A stretch of 64,000 nucleotides of DNA. It comes from JAHJQZ01 sp963675235 (GTDB lineage: Bacteria; Pseudomonadota; Alphaproteobacteria; Rhizobiales; Devosiaceae). Positions within the stretch are counted from its first letter, which is position 1, and each line of letters begins with the position of its first letter. Below, piece by piece: positions 16,840 to 24,960 of the stretch. The DNA lies in NCBI GenBank assembly GCA_963675235.2, contig CAXXFU010000017.1, positions 1-64,000 of the forward strand, given 5' to 3'. The translations under genes and the position numbers were made by a program. The notes below the pieces were generated by a model. It saw nothing but the letters and a program-made list of their open reading frames with translations, made no database searches and was not told where the DNA came from.

Positions 16840-17343
16840 CTAGGCCTCTCCGACGGTCTCGAACATGACCGAGGATAGGGCGTCCTGCGCGTTCTTGCCA
16901 GCCCATATGACGAACTGGAAGGCCTGATAGTACAGGTCGCAGCTTTCGGTCGCGGCGCGGAGCAGCGCCTCGCATTGCTGCGGACTGACATCGGCGCCGC
17001 CCGACAGGAGGTGCGAATGGCGGAACAGGATGACGCCTTCCTTGTTCCAGGCGTCGAAATGGCCGATCCACAACTGCTCGTTGACCAGCGCGATCAACTG
17101 CTTGACCTCGGCCTTGCGCGCGTCGGGCACCTTCAGGTCGAAGGCGCAGGCCACGTGCAGGCTTTCCAGCTCCTCCATCCAGTTGAACGAAACATGGTAG
17201 TCGCTCCAGCCGCCGCGAACCGAGATCGAGATCTCGTCCGCGTCCTGGCGCTCGAAATTCCAGTCGTTGATCGAGGCGATGTGCTCGATGATATCGACAG
17301 GGTGAAGATTGCGATCGTCTTCGAATTCGAGAAGTAGCGACAT
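16840..17343 (-). CDS. YbjN domain-containing protein
   Basis: The 167-residue acidic protein has the YbjN fold, which resembles type III secretion chaperones: MEELESLHVACAFDLKVPDARKAEVKQLIALVNEQLWIGHFDAW, then RHSHLLSGG. Its start at ATG 17343 has GGCGGAGA upstream, while the longer frame begins inside non-coding sequence. It precedes proC by 10 bp and is probably co-transcribed. YbjN proteins in enterobacteria affect motility and stress phenotypes; the mechanism here is unknown. Confidence 0.88.
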   Translation of the reverse strand: MSLLLEFEDDRNLHPVDIIEHIASINDWNFERQDADEISISVRGGWSDYHVSFNWMEELESLHVACAFDLKVPDARKAEVKQLIALVNEQLWIGHFDAWNKEGVILFRHSHLLSGGADVSPQQCEALLRAATESCDLYYQAFQFVIWAGKNAQDALSSVMFETVGEA

Positions 17344-17681
17344 GGCTGGGTCTCCGCCTTGGTGGTGGCCAGACTGGTCGAACCCTTTCGAGAAAGGGCC
17401 GGGCGATACGCACTGCGACACGAGAATACGTGACCTGAACTGCAGGACACGAATCGCCCCGACGCAGAAACCCTATAACGCTGCAGGCATCCGAGGCGCG
17501 TTTCGCTTGAGGCCTGCACAGCTTTTCCTTGTGGATGTTCAGCCGTGTCGCTTAACAAGCTGTTAAGCTTATCTGCGAATCCCCCCTTATCGGATCACCT
17601 GTGGAAATATCTGCGTGATCGACGAAAAGGGCGCCCGCTGGGCGCCCTTCATCTTGTCTGCCCGAAGGCTTGGTCTTTTGG
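17344..17681. other. intergenic region with terminator
   Basis: The region carries the promoter side of the YbjN-proC pair and, near 17627-17649, the terminator of the chemoreceptor gene to its right. The middle (17420-17600) shows no gene. Confidence 0.5.
17627..17649 (-). terminator. intrinsic terminator of the first chemoreceptor gene
   Basis: AAGGGCGCCC and its exact complement pair around a GCT loop. On the minus strand the hairpin is followed by TTTT. It lies 33 bp past the stop of the receptor gene at 17682. Confidence 0.85.
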
Positions 17682-19700
17682 CTAGAACTCGGACCAGTCG
17701 GCGTCCGTCTTGAGAGCGGCATTGCCCTTGCTGAGATAGGTCTTGGCGGCGCTCGCCACCTTTTGCTGAAGGCCCTTGATGCCCTTGGCCGGCGCGTTCG
17801 CCGCCGCCGGCTTGCCCGCCTCGGCAAGGGTGAACACATCGACGATGTGGTCGAGTTCGGACGCCTGGGACTCGGTCTGCTCGATGGCCGCGTTGGTTTG
17901 TTCGACAAGCGCCGCATTGTGCTGGGTCATCTCGTCCATCTGCCTGACCGCGACATTGACCTCCTCGATGGCGGACGCCTGCTCGCGGTTCTCCTTGGCG
18001 ATCTGCTCCATCTGCTGGACGTTGGACCGGGCCGCATCGAGCATCGCATTCAGCTTCTCCGCCGCTTCGGCCACCAGCTTGGAACCGCCAGACACTTCCG
18101 TGCCGCTCGTCTCGATCAGCGCCTTGACCTCGGAAGAGGCCTCGGCTGCCGATTGCGCCAGACGCCGGACTTCGACGGCGACCACGGCAAAGCCCTTGCC
18201 GGCCTCGCCTGCCCGCGCTGCCTCGACCGAGGCGTTGAGGGCCAGAAGATTGGTCTGGAAGGCAATGTCGTCGATCATGCCGATGATGTTCGAGATCTTG
18301 GCGCTCGAGGTGGAGATGCGGTCCATGGCCTCATTGGCCTGGCGCATCACCTCGCCGGTCTGTTCGACGATCTCGGAAGACTTGCGGGCTTCATCGCTGG
18401 CCTCGCTGGCGCGCTTGGCATTGTCGGCAACGGTATGGGCCAGCTGTTCCATCGCCGCCGAGGTCTCCTCGATCGTTGCCGCCTGCTTGGTGGTGCGTTC
18501 GGAAAGATCGTTGGCGCCGGAAAGAATCTCGCCGGTGGCCGTCTTCAGCCCACGCGAGGTCGACTTGATCTGACCGACCACTTCGGTGAGCTTGTCGGCC
18601 ACCGCATTGGTGTTGGCCTTCAAGCGCTCGAAAGCGCCTTCATAGGAGCCCGTGACGCGCCGCGTCAGGTCGGTCTCGGCAACGGCGGCAAGGACTTCGC
18701 CGGTCTCGCCAATGCCGCGGTCGACGGTCTCGACCAGTGAATTGACCGAACTGGCCAGGGCATTGAGCTCGGCATCGGGGAACTCGGCAGTGACGCGCTG
18801 GCTGAAATCGCCGGCAATCGCTGCGTCCACAACCTGGCCGAATTCGGATTGAAGCTCCTGCATCATCCGAGCACGCTCGCGCTGGCGACGCGCCTCCGCC
18901 TCAACTTCCGCCGCGCTCATCTCCTGAACCTTGAGACCGTTCTGCTTGAACACCTCAACAGCACGCGCCATCTCGCCAATCTCGTCACGACGTCCGGCAC
19001 CGGTGATTTCGGTGTCGAGGTCGCCGTCGGCGAGCTGCTTCATGTTCTGGGTGATGCCTGCGATCGGCCGCGTCAGCGACAGGGCGATCGGCACGGCCGC
19101 GCCGATCAGCACGATCAGAGCACCGCCAAGCAGCGCCAGAGCTTTCAGCATCTCGCCCTGAAACACCGCATCGAGATCGTCGATGTAGACGCCGGTGCCG
19201 ATCATCCAGCCCCAGGGCTCGAACATCTCTGAATAGGCGAGCTTGGGATCGGCAGTGTCCTGGCCGAGGCGCGGGAACTGGTAGTCGGTATAGCCGCCGC
19301 CGGCCTGGCTCTGCTGTACCAGTTCGCGCAACAGATACTTGCCGTTGCTGTCCTGGAGATCCCAGAAGTTTTTGCCTTCCCCGGCGTTTTCCGGGAAGAT
19401 CAGGCGGGTGCCATCGGGCGCGTAGACGAACACATAGTCATTGTTGCCGAAGCGGATGTTCCGGATCGCCTCACCCGAGCGGCTCTGAGCCTCCTCGACC
19501 GACAGCGTGCCCTGGTCGGCAAGCTCCTTGTAGCCGGCCACGATCGAGACCGTGGTTTCGACCTGCGAGCGGATCAGTTCCTCTCGGTCGGTCCACAGGC
19601 GATTGCGTAGTTCGAAAAGCTGAACGCTGACGGCAATGATGATGACAATCGCCGAAATCGCGATCAGGGTGAGAAGCTTGACTGGGATGGTGAACCGCAT
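17682..19700 (-). CDS. methyl-accepting chemotaxis protein, single-Cache (MCP1)
   Basis: The 672-residue receptor has TM1 (residues about 10-28) and a periplasmic single-Cache domain (about 32-185) with NDYVFVYAPDGTRLIF, GGGYTDYQFPR and EPWGWMIGTGVYIDDLD, an sCache_2 pattern that binds small ligands. TM2 (about 190-212), a HAMP and a second HAMP-like linker follow, then the signalling hairpin with IIGMIDDIAFQTNLLALNASVEAARAG. The C-terminus is DWSEF, a CheR/CheB-docking pentapeptide like NWETF. ATG 19700 directly precedes TM1. Its signalling domain is nearly identical to those of the three receptors to the right. Confidence 0.93.
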   Translation of the reverse strand: MRFTIPVKLLTLIAISAIVIIIAVSVQLFELRNRLWTDREELIRSQVETTVSIVAGYKELADQGTLSVEEAQSRSGEAIRNIRFGNNDYVFVYAPDGTRLIFPENAGEGKNFWDLQDSNGKYLLRELVQQSQAGGGYTDYQFPRLGQDTADPKLAYSEMFEPWGWMIGTGVYIDDLDAVFQGEMLKALALLGGALIVLIGAAVPIALSLTRPIAGITQNMKQLADGDLDTEITGAGRRDEIGEMARAVEVFKQNGLKVQEMSAAEVEAEARRQRERARMMQELQSEFGQVVDAAIAGDFSQRVTAEFPDAELNALASSVNSLVETVDRGIGETGEVLAAVAETDLTRRVTGSYEGAFERLKANTNAVADKLTEVVGQIKSTSRGLKTATGEILSGANDLSERTTKQAATIEETSAAMEQLAHTVADNAKRASEASDEARKSSEIVEQTGEVMRQANEAMDRISTSSAKISNIIGMIDDIAFQTNLLALNASVEAARAGEAGKGFAVVAVEVRRLAQSAAEASSEVKALIETSGTEVSGGSKLVAEAAEKLNAMLDAARSNVQQMEQIAKENREQASAIEEVNVAVRQMDEMTQHNAALVEQTNAAIEQTESQASELDHIVDVFTLAEAGKPAAANAPAKGIKGLQQKVASAAKTYLSKGNAALKTDADWSEF

Positions 19701-19886
19701 TGTCCAGGCCCTTGCATGTTCGTTTGCACTGGTGGCGCGAAGCAAAGGGCAAATCCGAAAGCATGCCCCGGAAAACGCGAACCACGAGCGGCGGAGAAAC
19801 AGGAGGCAGCGTCCAGCTGTGTCTCGGTTCCACTTCGTCAAATCTCATATGCAAAACTGATTAATTCCGTCTAAAAAGCAGGCGAA

Positions 19887-19906
19887 GGCCCCGCCGTAGC
19901 GGGGCC
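19887..19906 (-). terminator. terminator downstream of MCP2
   Basis: GGCCCCGC pairs with GCGGGGCC around a CGTA loop, 34 bp beyond the MCP2 stop. The T-run (five T) lies some ten bases further, so it is weaker than the neighbours' terminators. Confidence 0.65.
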
Positions 19907-19939
19907 TCATCAGAAAGGAATGCGTCAAAACGACGGTTT

Positions 19940-22249
19940 CTAGAATTCGGACCAGTCCTGCTTCTGGTCGACTGCCACATTGCCGCGGGTGAGATAGGTC
20001 TTTGCGGCAACAGCCGGCGATGGCGCCTTGGGCTCCGAGCGCTGCGGTGCAGCCGGTCTCGTCGGCTTGCCTGCACCATGGGCAATCGTGAACACATCAA
20101 CGATATGGTCGAGTTCGGAGGCCTGTGCCTCGGTCTGCTCGATGGCCGCGTTGGTCTGTTCGACCAGCGCCGCATTGTGCTGGGTCATCTCGTCCATCTG
20201 ACGGACCGCGACATTGACCTCGTCGATCGAGGACGCCTGCTCGCGACTGTCCCTGGCAATGCCCTCCATTTCGGTGGCATTGGTCCTGACGGCATCAAGG
20301 ATCGCCGAAAGCTTTTCCGCTGCTTCGGCAACGAGCTTGGTGCCGCCGGCGACCTCTTCGCCCGACTGCTCGATCAAGGCCTTGACCTCCGAGCTGGCTT
20401 CCGCAGCACTCTGGGCCAGTCGCCTGACTTCGACGGCGACGACGGCAAAGCCCTTGCCGGCCTCGCCGGCACGCGCCGCCTCGACCGAGGCGTTGAGCGC
20501 CAGCAGGTTGGTCTGGAAGGCAATGTCGTCGATCATGCCGATGATATTGGAGATCTTGGTCGACGACGCCGAGATGCGCTCCATGGCCTGGTTGGCCTCG
20601 GTCATCACCTCGCCGCCTTCCTCGGCGGTCTGCGAAGCATGCTTGGCCTGATCGGCGGCCGAACCGGCACGTTTGGCATTCTCCATCACCGTTTGGGACA
20701 GCTGTTCCATCGCTGCCGAGGTTTCCTCGATGGTCGCCGCCTGTTTCGTCGTGCGTTCGGAAAGGTCATTGGCGCCGGAAAGAATCTCGCCTGTGGCCGT
20801 CTTCAGCCCGTGCGAGGTCGACTTGATCTGTCCGACCACTTCGGTGAGCCTGTCGGCGACCGCATTGGTGTTCGCCTTCAGGCGCTCGAAGGCGCCTTCA
20901 TACTCGCCGGTGACGCGCCGTGTCAGATCCGTCTCGGCCACTGCGGCCAGAACTTCACCGGTCTCGCCGATGCCGCGGTCGACGGTCTCGACAAGACGAT
21001 TGACCGATTGTGCCAGCACGTTGAGCTCTGCATCCGGGAAGTCATCCCTGATGCGCTTGGTGAAATCACCGGCAATCGCCGCATCGACGGAATCACCGAA
21101 CGAATGCTGCAGCTCCTGCATCATCTCGGCGCGTTCGACCTGGCGATGCTTTTCGTTGGTGATCTCCTGTTCCGACATGTCGCGGATTTTCACCGCATTC
21201 TCGCGGAAAACACCGACGGCACGTGCGATCTTGCCGACCTCGTCCGTGCGCTCGACATAGGGCGGCTTCATCTTGAGGTCGCCCTTCGACAACTCGTTCA
21301 TGCAACCGGTCAGCTTGCCGATCGGGCGGAAGATCAAGCCGCGGCTGGTCAGCGAAATACCGGCGGCAATGGCCAGCATCAGCGCGAACACCGCCGCTGC
21401 CGCCCAATAGCCATTGGCGGTGATGGCATTGTAGCGTACGCGATCTATGGCAATGACGGCCACGCCGATATGCTCGCCGGCGAAGTCTGAAACGGGAAAG
21501 GCCACACCGGCGAACCTGTCATCGCCACCGGGCAGGTACGGCCACATCTCGGCGACATCGATATGGGTCTCCAGTCCAAGCAGTGCCGCATCGGGTTCGG
21601 CCTCGAACGTGCTTCCGATCAGATCGAATCCGTCTGCCGTGCGGGCGTAGATCGCGGTCTGCAACCCGGTCTTGTTGGTGAATTTCTGGACGAATCCTTC
21701 GTGCAGCGACAGACCGAACTCGACAGTCCCCATGTGGCTGCCCTCGTATGAGACCGGCGCCAGGCCGCGGATACCGATACCGGCAACGCCGGCTTCAAGT
21801 CCGCTGACGATTTTCCTGTCGGCATTCGCTTCCAGGACCGTGTTGCGGAAACTGGACAGGTCGTCGCCCCATTTCTCGATCTTGTGCACACGGAAGAATG
21901 AGGTTGCCGGCGGCGTGTGGAACTGGAACTGCCGGACGTCATAGTCCTGCATCAATCGCGTGAAGCCGGGAAGGAACTCGGCTTCGAGCGTGGCGCGATC
22001 CTCGTTGGCGACCGCTTCGCCGGCCAACGGCATTCTCGAAACCAGAACGGCCATCATTTCGGCGGCGCGCTGTGAGGCGCTAATCTCACCCTCGAAAGCG
22101 GTTTGCGCACTGGCCGCCTCGGTCGTCAGCGCCTGCTCGACGAACTGCTGCGACTGCATCACGGTCACGGCCGCGACGGCGATCGCCGAGACCAGCGCTC
22201 CACCGAACAACAGCAAGTTGAACTTGGTAAAGATATTGAAATTTAGCAT
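19940..22249 (-). CDS. methyl-accepting chemotaxis protein, double-Cache type 3 (MCP2)
   Basis: This 769-residue receptor has TM1 near residues 10-30 and a long periplasmic sensor (about 35-300) with FHTPPATSFFRVHK, WGDDLSSFRNTV and GIRGLAPVSYEGSHMGTVEFG. That pattern resembles the dCache_3 double sensory domain shared with some histidine kinases. TM2, HAMP, a HAMP-like linker and the conserved signalling hairpin follow. It ends QKQDWSEF, again a CheR-docking tail. ATG 22249 was chosen next to the hydrophobic segment because the upstream 19 codons look non-coding. The ligand is unknown. Confidence 0.92.
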   Translation of the reverse strand: MLNFNIFTKFNLLLFGGALVSAIAVAAVTVMQSQQFVEQALTTEAASAQTAFEGEISASQRAAEMMAVLVSRMPLAGEAVANEDRATLEAEFLPGFTRLMQDYDVRQFQFHTPPATSFFRVHKIEKWGDDLSSFRNTVLEANADRKIVSGLEAGVAGIGIRGLAPVSYEGSHMGTVEFGLSLHEGFVQKFTNKTGLQTAIYARTADGFDLIGSTFEAEPDAALLGLETHIDVAEMWPYLPGGDDRFAGVAFPVSDFAGEHIGVAVIAIDRVRYNAITANGYWAAAAVFALMLAIAAGISLTSRGLIFRPIGKLTGCMNELSKGDLKMKPPYVERTDEVGKIARAVGVFRENAVKIRDMSEQEITNEKHRQVERAEMMQELQHSFGDSVDAAIAGDFTKRIRDDFPDAELNVLAQSVNRLVETVDRGIGETGEVLAAVAETDLTRRVTGEYEGAFERLKANTNAVADRLTEVVGQIKSTSHGLKTATGEILSGANDLSERTTKQAATIEETSAAMEQLSQTVMENAKRAGSAADQAKHASQTAEEGGEVMTEANQAMERISASSTKISNIIGMIDDIAFQTNLLALNASVEAARAGEAGKGFAVVAVEVRRLAQSAAEASSEVKALIEQSGEEVAGGTKLVAEAAEKLSAILDAVRTNATEMEGIARDSREQASSIDEVNVAVRQMDEMTQHNAALVEQTNAAIEQTEAQASELDHIVDVFTIAHGAGKPTRPAAPQRSEPKAPSPAVAAKTYLTRGNVAVDQKQDWSEF

Positions 22250-22461
22250 CGTGCAGCACCCGCTGTGCAAAACAGTTGCCGCGTCCCTGCCCAAAGAGGA
22301 ACACATAGATATTTATAAGACTTTACTCATTTCTCCTGCTGACCAGGTATGCCTGTGCGCCGGCACCAATCGATCTGCGTCACAGCAATCCAGACTGATT
22401 TTGCGGACGGTGGCCACCGGCAAGCAGTATGTGTCTGAGGCGAAAAGGCGAAGCATAGAAA

Positions 22462-22481
22462 AAGGGCGCATTGGCGCCCTT
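22462..22481 (-). terminator. terminator downstream of MCP3
   Basis: AAGGGCGC and GCGCCCTT pair around ATTG. On the minus strand the hairpin runs into five T. It lies 40 bp past the MCP3 stop. Confidence 0.85.
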
Positions 22482-22520
22482 GATCAATACTCGTTCGGCA
22501 TCGAACCAATTCGTGGGTGA

Positions 22521-24164
22521 TCAGAACTCGGACCAGTCCTGCTGGATCGCAGCATTGCCCTCGACGCGATAAGTTGTCGCGGGTTTCGAAGAGGACGGCG
22601 CCGGCCCTCGATCCTTTGTGGACATATCTGCCACCGGATGGGGTTTCGAGTCCCTGGCCAGGGTGAACAGGTCGACAATCGTGTCGAGCTGGCTGGCCTG
22701 GTTTTCGGTCTGCTCGATGGCGGCATTGGTCTGCTCGACCAGCGCCGCATTGTGCTGGGTCATCTCGTCCATCGTGCGGACGGCGATGTTGACCTCTTCG
22801 ATCGCCGAGGCCTGACCGCGGCTGTCATGGGCGATTTCCTCCATGCGCGTTGCGTTGGCTTTGACCGCCTCGAGCATCAGCGAAAGCTTGTCAGCCGCCG
22901 TCGCGACCAGCTTGGAGCCGCTTGACACTTCCTCGCCCGACTGCTCGATGAGCTGCTTGACCTCGGAGGATGCCGTCGCGGCCGACTGCGCCAGACGCCG
23001 GACCTCGACAGCGACGACGGCAAAGCCCTTGCCGGCCTCGCCAGCCCGCGCCGCTTCGACGGAAGCGTTGAGGGCCAGGAGGTTGGTCTGGAAGGCAATG
23101 TCGTCGATCATGCCGATGATGTTCGAGATCTTGGCCGAGGACTGGGTGATCCTCTCCATGGCCTGATTGGCGTCCTTCATCACCTGGCCACCCTCTTCGG
23201 CGGTCACCGTCGCCTGCCGCACCTCCTGGCTCGCCGAGGCCGCCTTTCTGGCGTTCTCGTTGACCGTCTGGGCAAGCTGCTCCATGGCGGCCGAGGTCTG
23301 TTCGATCGTTGCCGCCTGCTTGGTGGTACGCTCGCTGAGATCATTGGCGCCGGCCAGGATCTCGCCGGTAGCGTTCTTGACGCCGCGCGAGGTCTGCTTG
23401 AGCTGGCTGAGGATGTCGACGAGCTTGTCGGCAACGGCGTTGGTGTCGTCCTTCAGCTTGCCGAAGGCGCCAGCATAATCGCCTGAGACGCGTTGCGAGA
23501 GGTCGGCATGCGCCAGAGCGCTCAGCACCGTGCCGGTTTCCGACAGGCCATTGCCGACGGTCTCCATCAGCCCGTTCATGCCCTCGGCCAGTTCCTTGTA
23601 GGCACCCGCATAGCGTTCGGTGTCGAGCCGCGTGTCGAGATGGCCGCGGCCGGCGTTGGCGACGAGCTTGTTGATGTCGTCGACAGCCACTTCGTCCATG
23701 GTCCGGCGTTGCTCCATCTGGTCGATGGCGGCGTTGATACCATTCGCGCTTTGCAGGTAGCTGCCCTGCAGGCCACCGGGAAGGATCTTGCGATAGTAGC
23801 GCCCCTCGCCCGCCGCCTTCATGGCCAGCATCGCTTCACGCAGATAGGCGTCGGTGACATCGAGCACGCCGTTAAACTCGTCGATGAGGCTGCGCATATC
23901 GCCGTGAAGACCGAGGTAGACGACACGCTGCTCGATGTCTCCGTTGCGCACTTCACGGGCGCGCCTGGTCACGGCCGTAACGACTGCCTGGACCTTTCTC
24001 AGCATTTGCACCGTCCAAACGGCCATGACGACGATGACACCGCCGAGGATGATTTCCGACCAGAGTGGCGCCTTGAGTGCAGCCATGACCGCGCCCAAAA
24101 TTGCCAGAAGGGCGATGGCGGCAACGCCGAGCTGGGCCTTAGAGAGCGAGGACAAATTCATCAT
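22521..24164 (-). CDS. chemoreceptor lacking a periplasmic domain (Aer-like signalling half, MCP3)
   Basis: The 547-residue protein begins with two adjacent hydrophobic helices (about residues 8-55) with no periplasmic domain between them. HAMP and HAMP-like repeats (RRAREVRNGDIEQRV, AGRGHLDTRL) and the usual signalling hairpin follow. It ends IQQDWSEF. This is the architecture of the C-terminal part of Aer. The missing PAS sensor is encoded by the immediately preceding gene, whose last 26 bp overlap this start, so the two probably assemble into one redox/energy sensor. Start codons at 24164 and 24161 are equally possible; AGGGAT precedes them. Confidence 0.9.
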   Translation of the reverse strand: MMNLSSLSKAQLGVAAIALLAILGAVMAALKAPLWSEIILGGVIVVMAVWTVQMLRKVQAVVTAVTRRAREVRNGDIEQRVVYLGLHGDMRSLIDEFNGVLDVTDAYLREAMLAMKAAGEGRYYRKILPGGLQGSYLQSANGINAAIDQMEQRRTMDEVAVDDINKLVANAGRGHLDTRLDTERYAGAYKELAEGMNGLMETVGNGLSETGTVLSALAHADLSQRVSGDYAGAFGKLKDDTNAVADKLVDILSQLKQTSRGVKNATGEILAGANDLSERTTKQAATIEQTSAAMEQLAQTVNENARKAASASQEVRQATVTAEEGGQVMKDANQAMERITQSSAKISNIIGMIDDIAFQTNLLALNASVEAARAGEAGKGFAVVAVEVRRLAQSAATASSEVKQLIEQSGEEVSSGSKLVATAADKLSLMLEAVKANATRMEEIAHDSRGQASAIEEVNIAVRTMDEMTQHNAALVEQTNAAIEQTENQASQLDTIVDLFTLARDSKPHPVADMSTKDRGPAPSSSKPATTYRVEGNAAIQQDWSEF

Positions 24165-24648
24165 AATCCATCCCTGATGCATCAATGATCGATGTGAGTT
24201 TGGCGTAGCCGGCGGCGAGGCTTTCCTTGCCGTTCTTGTGCTTGGACTCTTCGGCGAGCACTGCGTCATAAACCTTGGAGATCTCGCTCAACGCCTTGTC
24301 TTCGGGGCGGCGGCGGTTGGAGTGGAAGCCCGAGATCGCGCCGTCGGCGCCGAACGTGGCGGTCATGTGGGCGAGCACCCAGTAATGATTGTCGTTCTTG
24401 GTGCGATTGACCACATAGGCAAAAGTCTCCTTGCCCGCACCAAGCCGATCCCAGATCAGCTTGAAGGCGGCGCGCGGCATGCCCTTTGATCGCACGATCG
24501 AATGCGGTTTGCCGATGACCTCGCGCAGCTTGAATTCGGCGATGTCGAGAAAAACGTCGTTCGCGTATGTGATGTAGCCACGCAGATCAGTCTTGGAGAC
24601 GATAAGATCGTTCTGGCCCAGCACCCGTTCAGTACCTTCAACGTTCAT
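24139..24648 (-). CDS. stand-alone Aer-like PAS protein
   Basis: The 169-residue soluble protein contains a PAS domain strongly reminiscent of the FAD-binding N-terminus of E. coli Aer. Shared features are TDLRGYITYANDVFLDIA, GKPHSIVRSKGMPRAAF, KNDNHYWVLAH and ISGFHSNRR. A C-terminal helix of about 45 residues (EISKVYDAVLAEESKH) may contact a HAMP domain. It has no transmembrane or signalling segment. The start at 24648 has GGAG eight bases upstream. Its gene overlaps that of a sensor-less receptor, implying coupled translation and a two-piece Aer. FAD binding is inferred from similarity, not shown. Confidence 0.9.
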   Translation of the reverse strand: MNVEGTERVLGQNDLIVSKTDLRGYITYANDVFLDIAEFKLREVIGKPHSIVRSKGMPRAAFKLIWDRLGAGKETFAYVVNRTKNDNHYWVLAHMTATFGADGAISGFHSNRRRPEDKALSEISKVYDAVLAEESKHKNGKESLAAGYAKLTSIIDASGMDYDEFVLAL

Positions 24649-24960
24649 TGCGGTCTCCGTCGAGGAACCAGAGCCTTGCTCCGGCGTGCAGGTTGTTGAC
24701 TTCAAAAATCTGCTGACACCCTCGCACCGGCAGTGTCAGTACAGAGAGGACCTAAGTCACGATAGCTCTATGCTACGGATTAAATGTTTTACTTGTAATT
24801 AATAAAAGCTGCGTTGCTTGGTTTTCTCGGATGTGAAGAGGGTGTTGGCGCGCCCGGCGGCGAGAACCAGACAGCCGGACATAGCGCACGAAAAAGGCTC
24901 CGGGCGCCCATCGCGGGAACCGGAGCCGTTGATCACGTGCCTGGCGGGGCGTGCTTCTGG
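24649..24960. other. intergenic region between PAS gene and MCP4
   Basis: An AT-rich promoter-like segment (24770-24810) upstream of the PAS gene and a terminator for MCP4 (24896-24927) are the only features seen. Confidence 0.5.
24896..24927 (-). terminator. terminator downstream of MCP4
   Basis: GGCTCCGG (24896-24903) pairs with CCGGAGCC (24920-24927). On the minus strand the stem is followed by five T. It lies 33 bp beyond the MCP4 stop. Confidence 0.8.

Noticed and set aside
20078..21490. A 470-codon plus-strand frame opposite MCP2
   Set aside because: It is Gly/Leu/Asp/Arg-rich shadow coding opposite a clear receptor gene. The same kind of shadow occurs opposite MCP4 (24814-26283).
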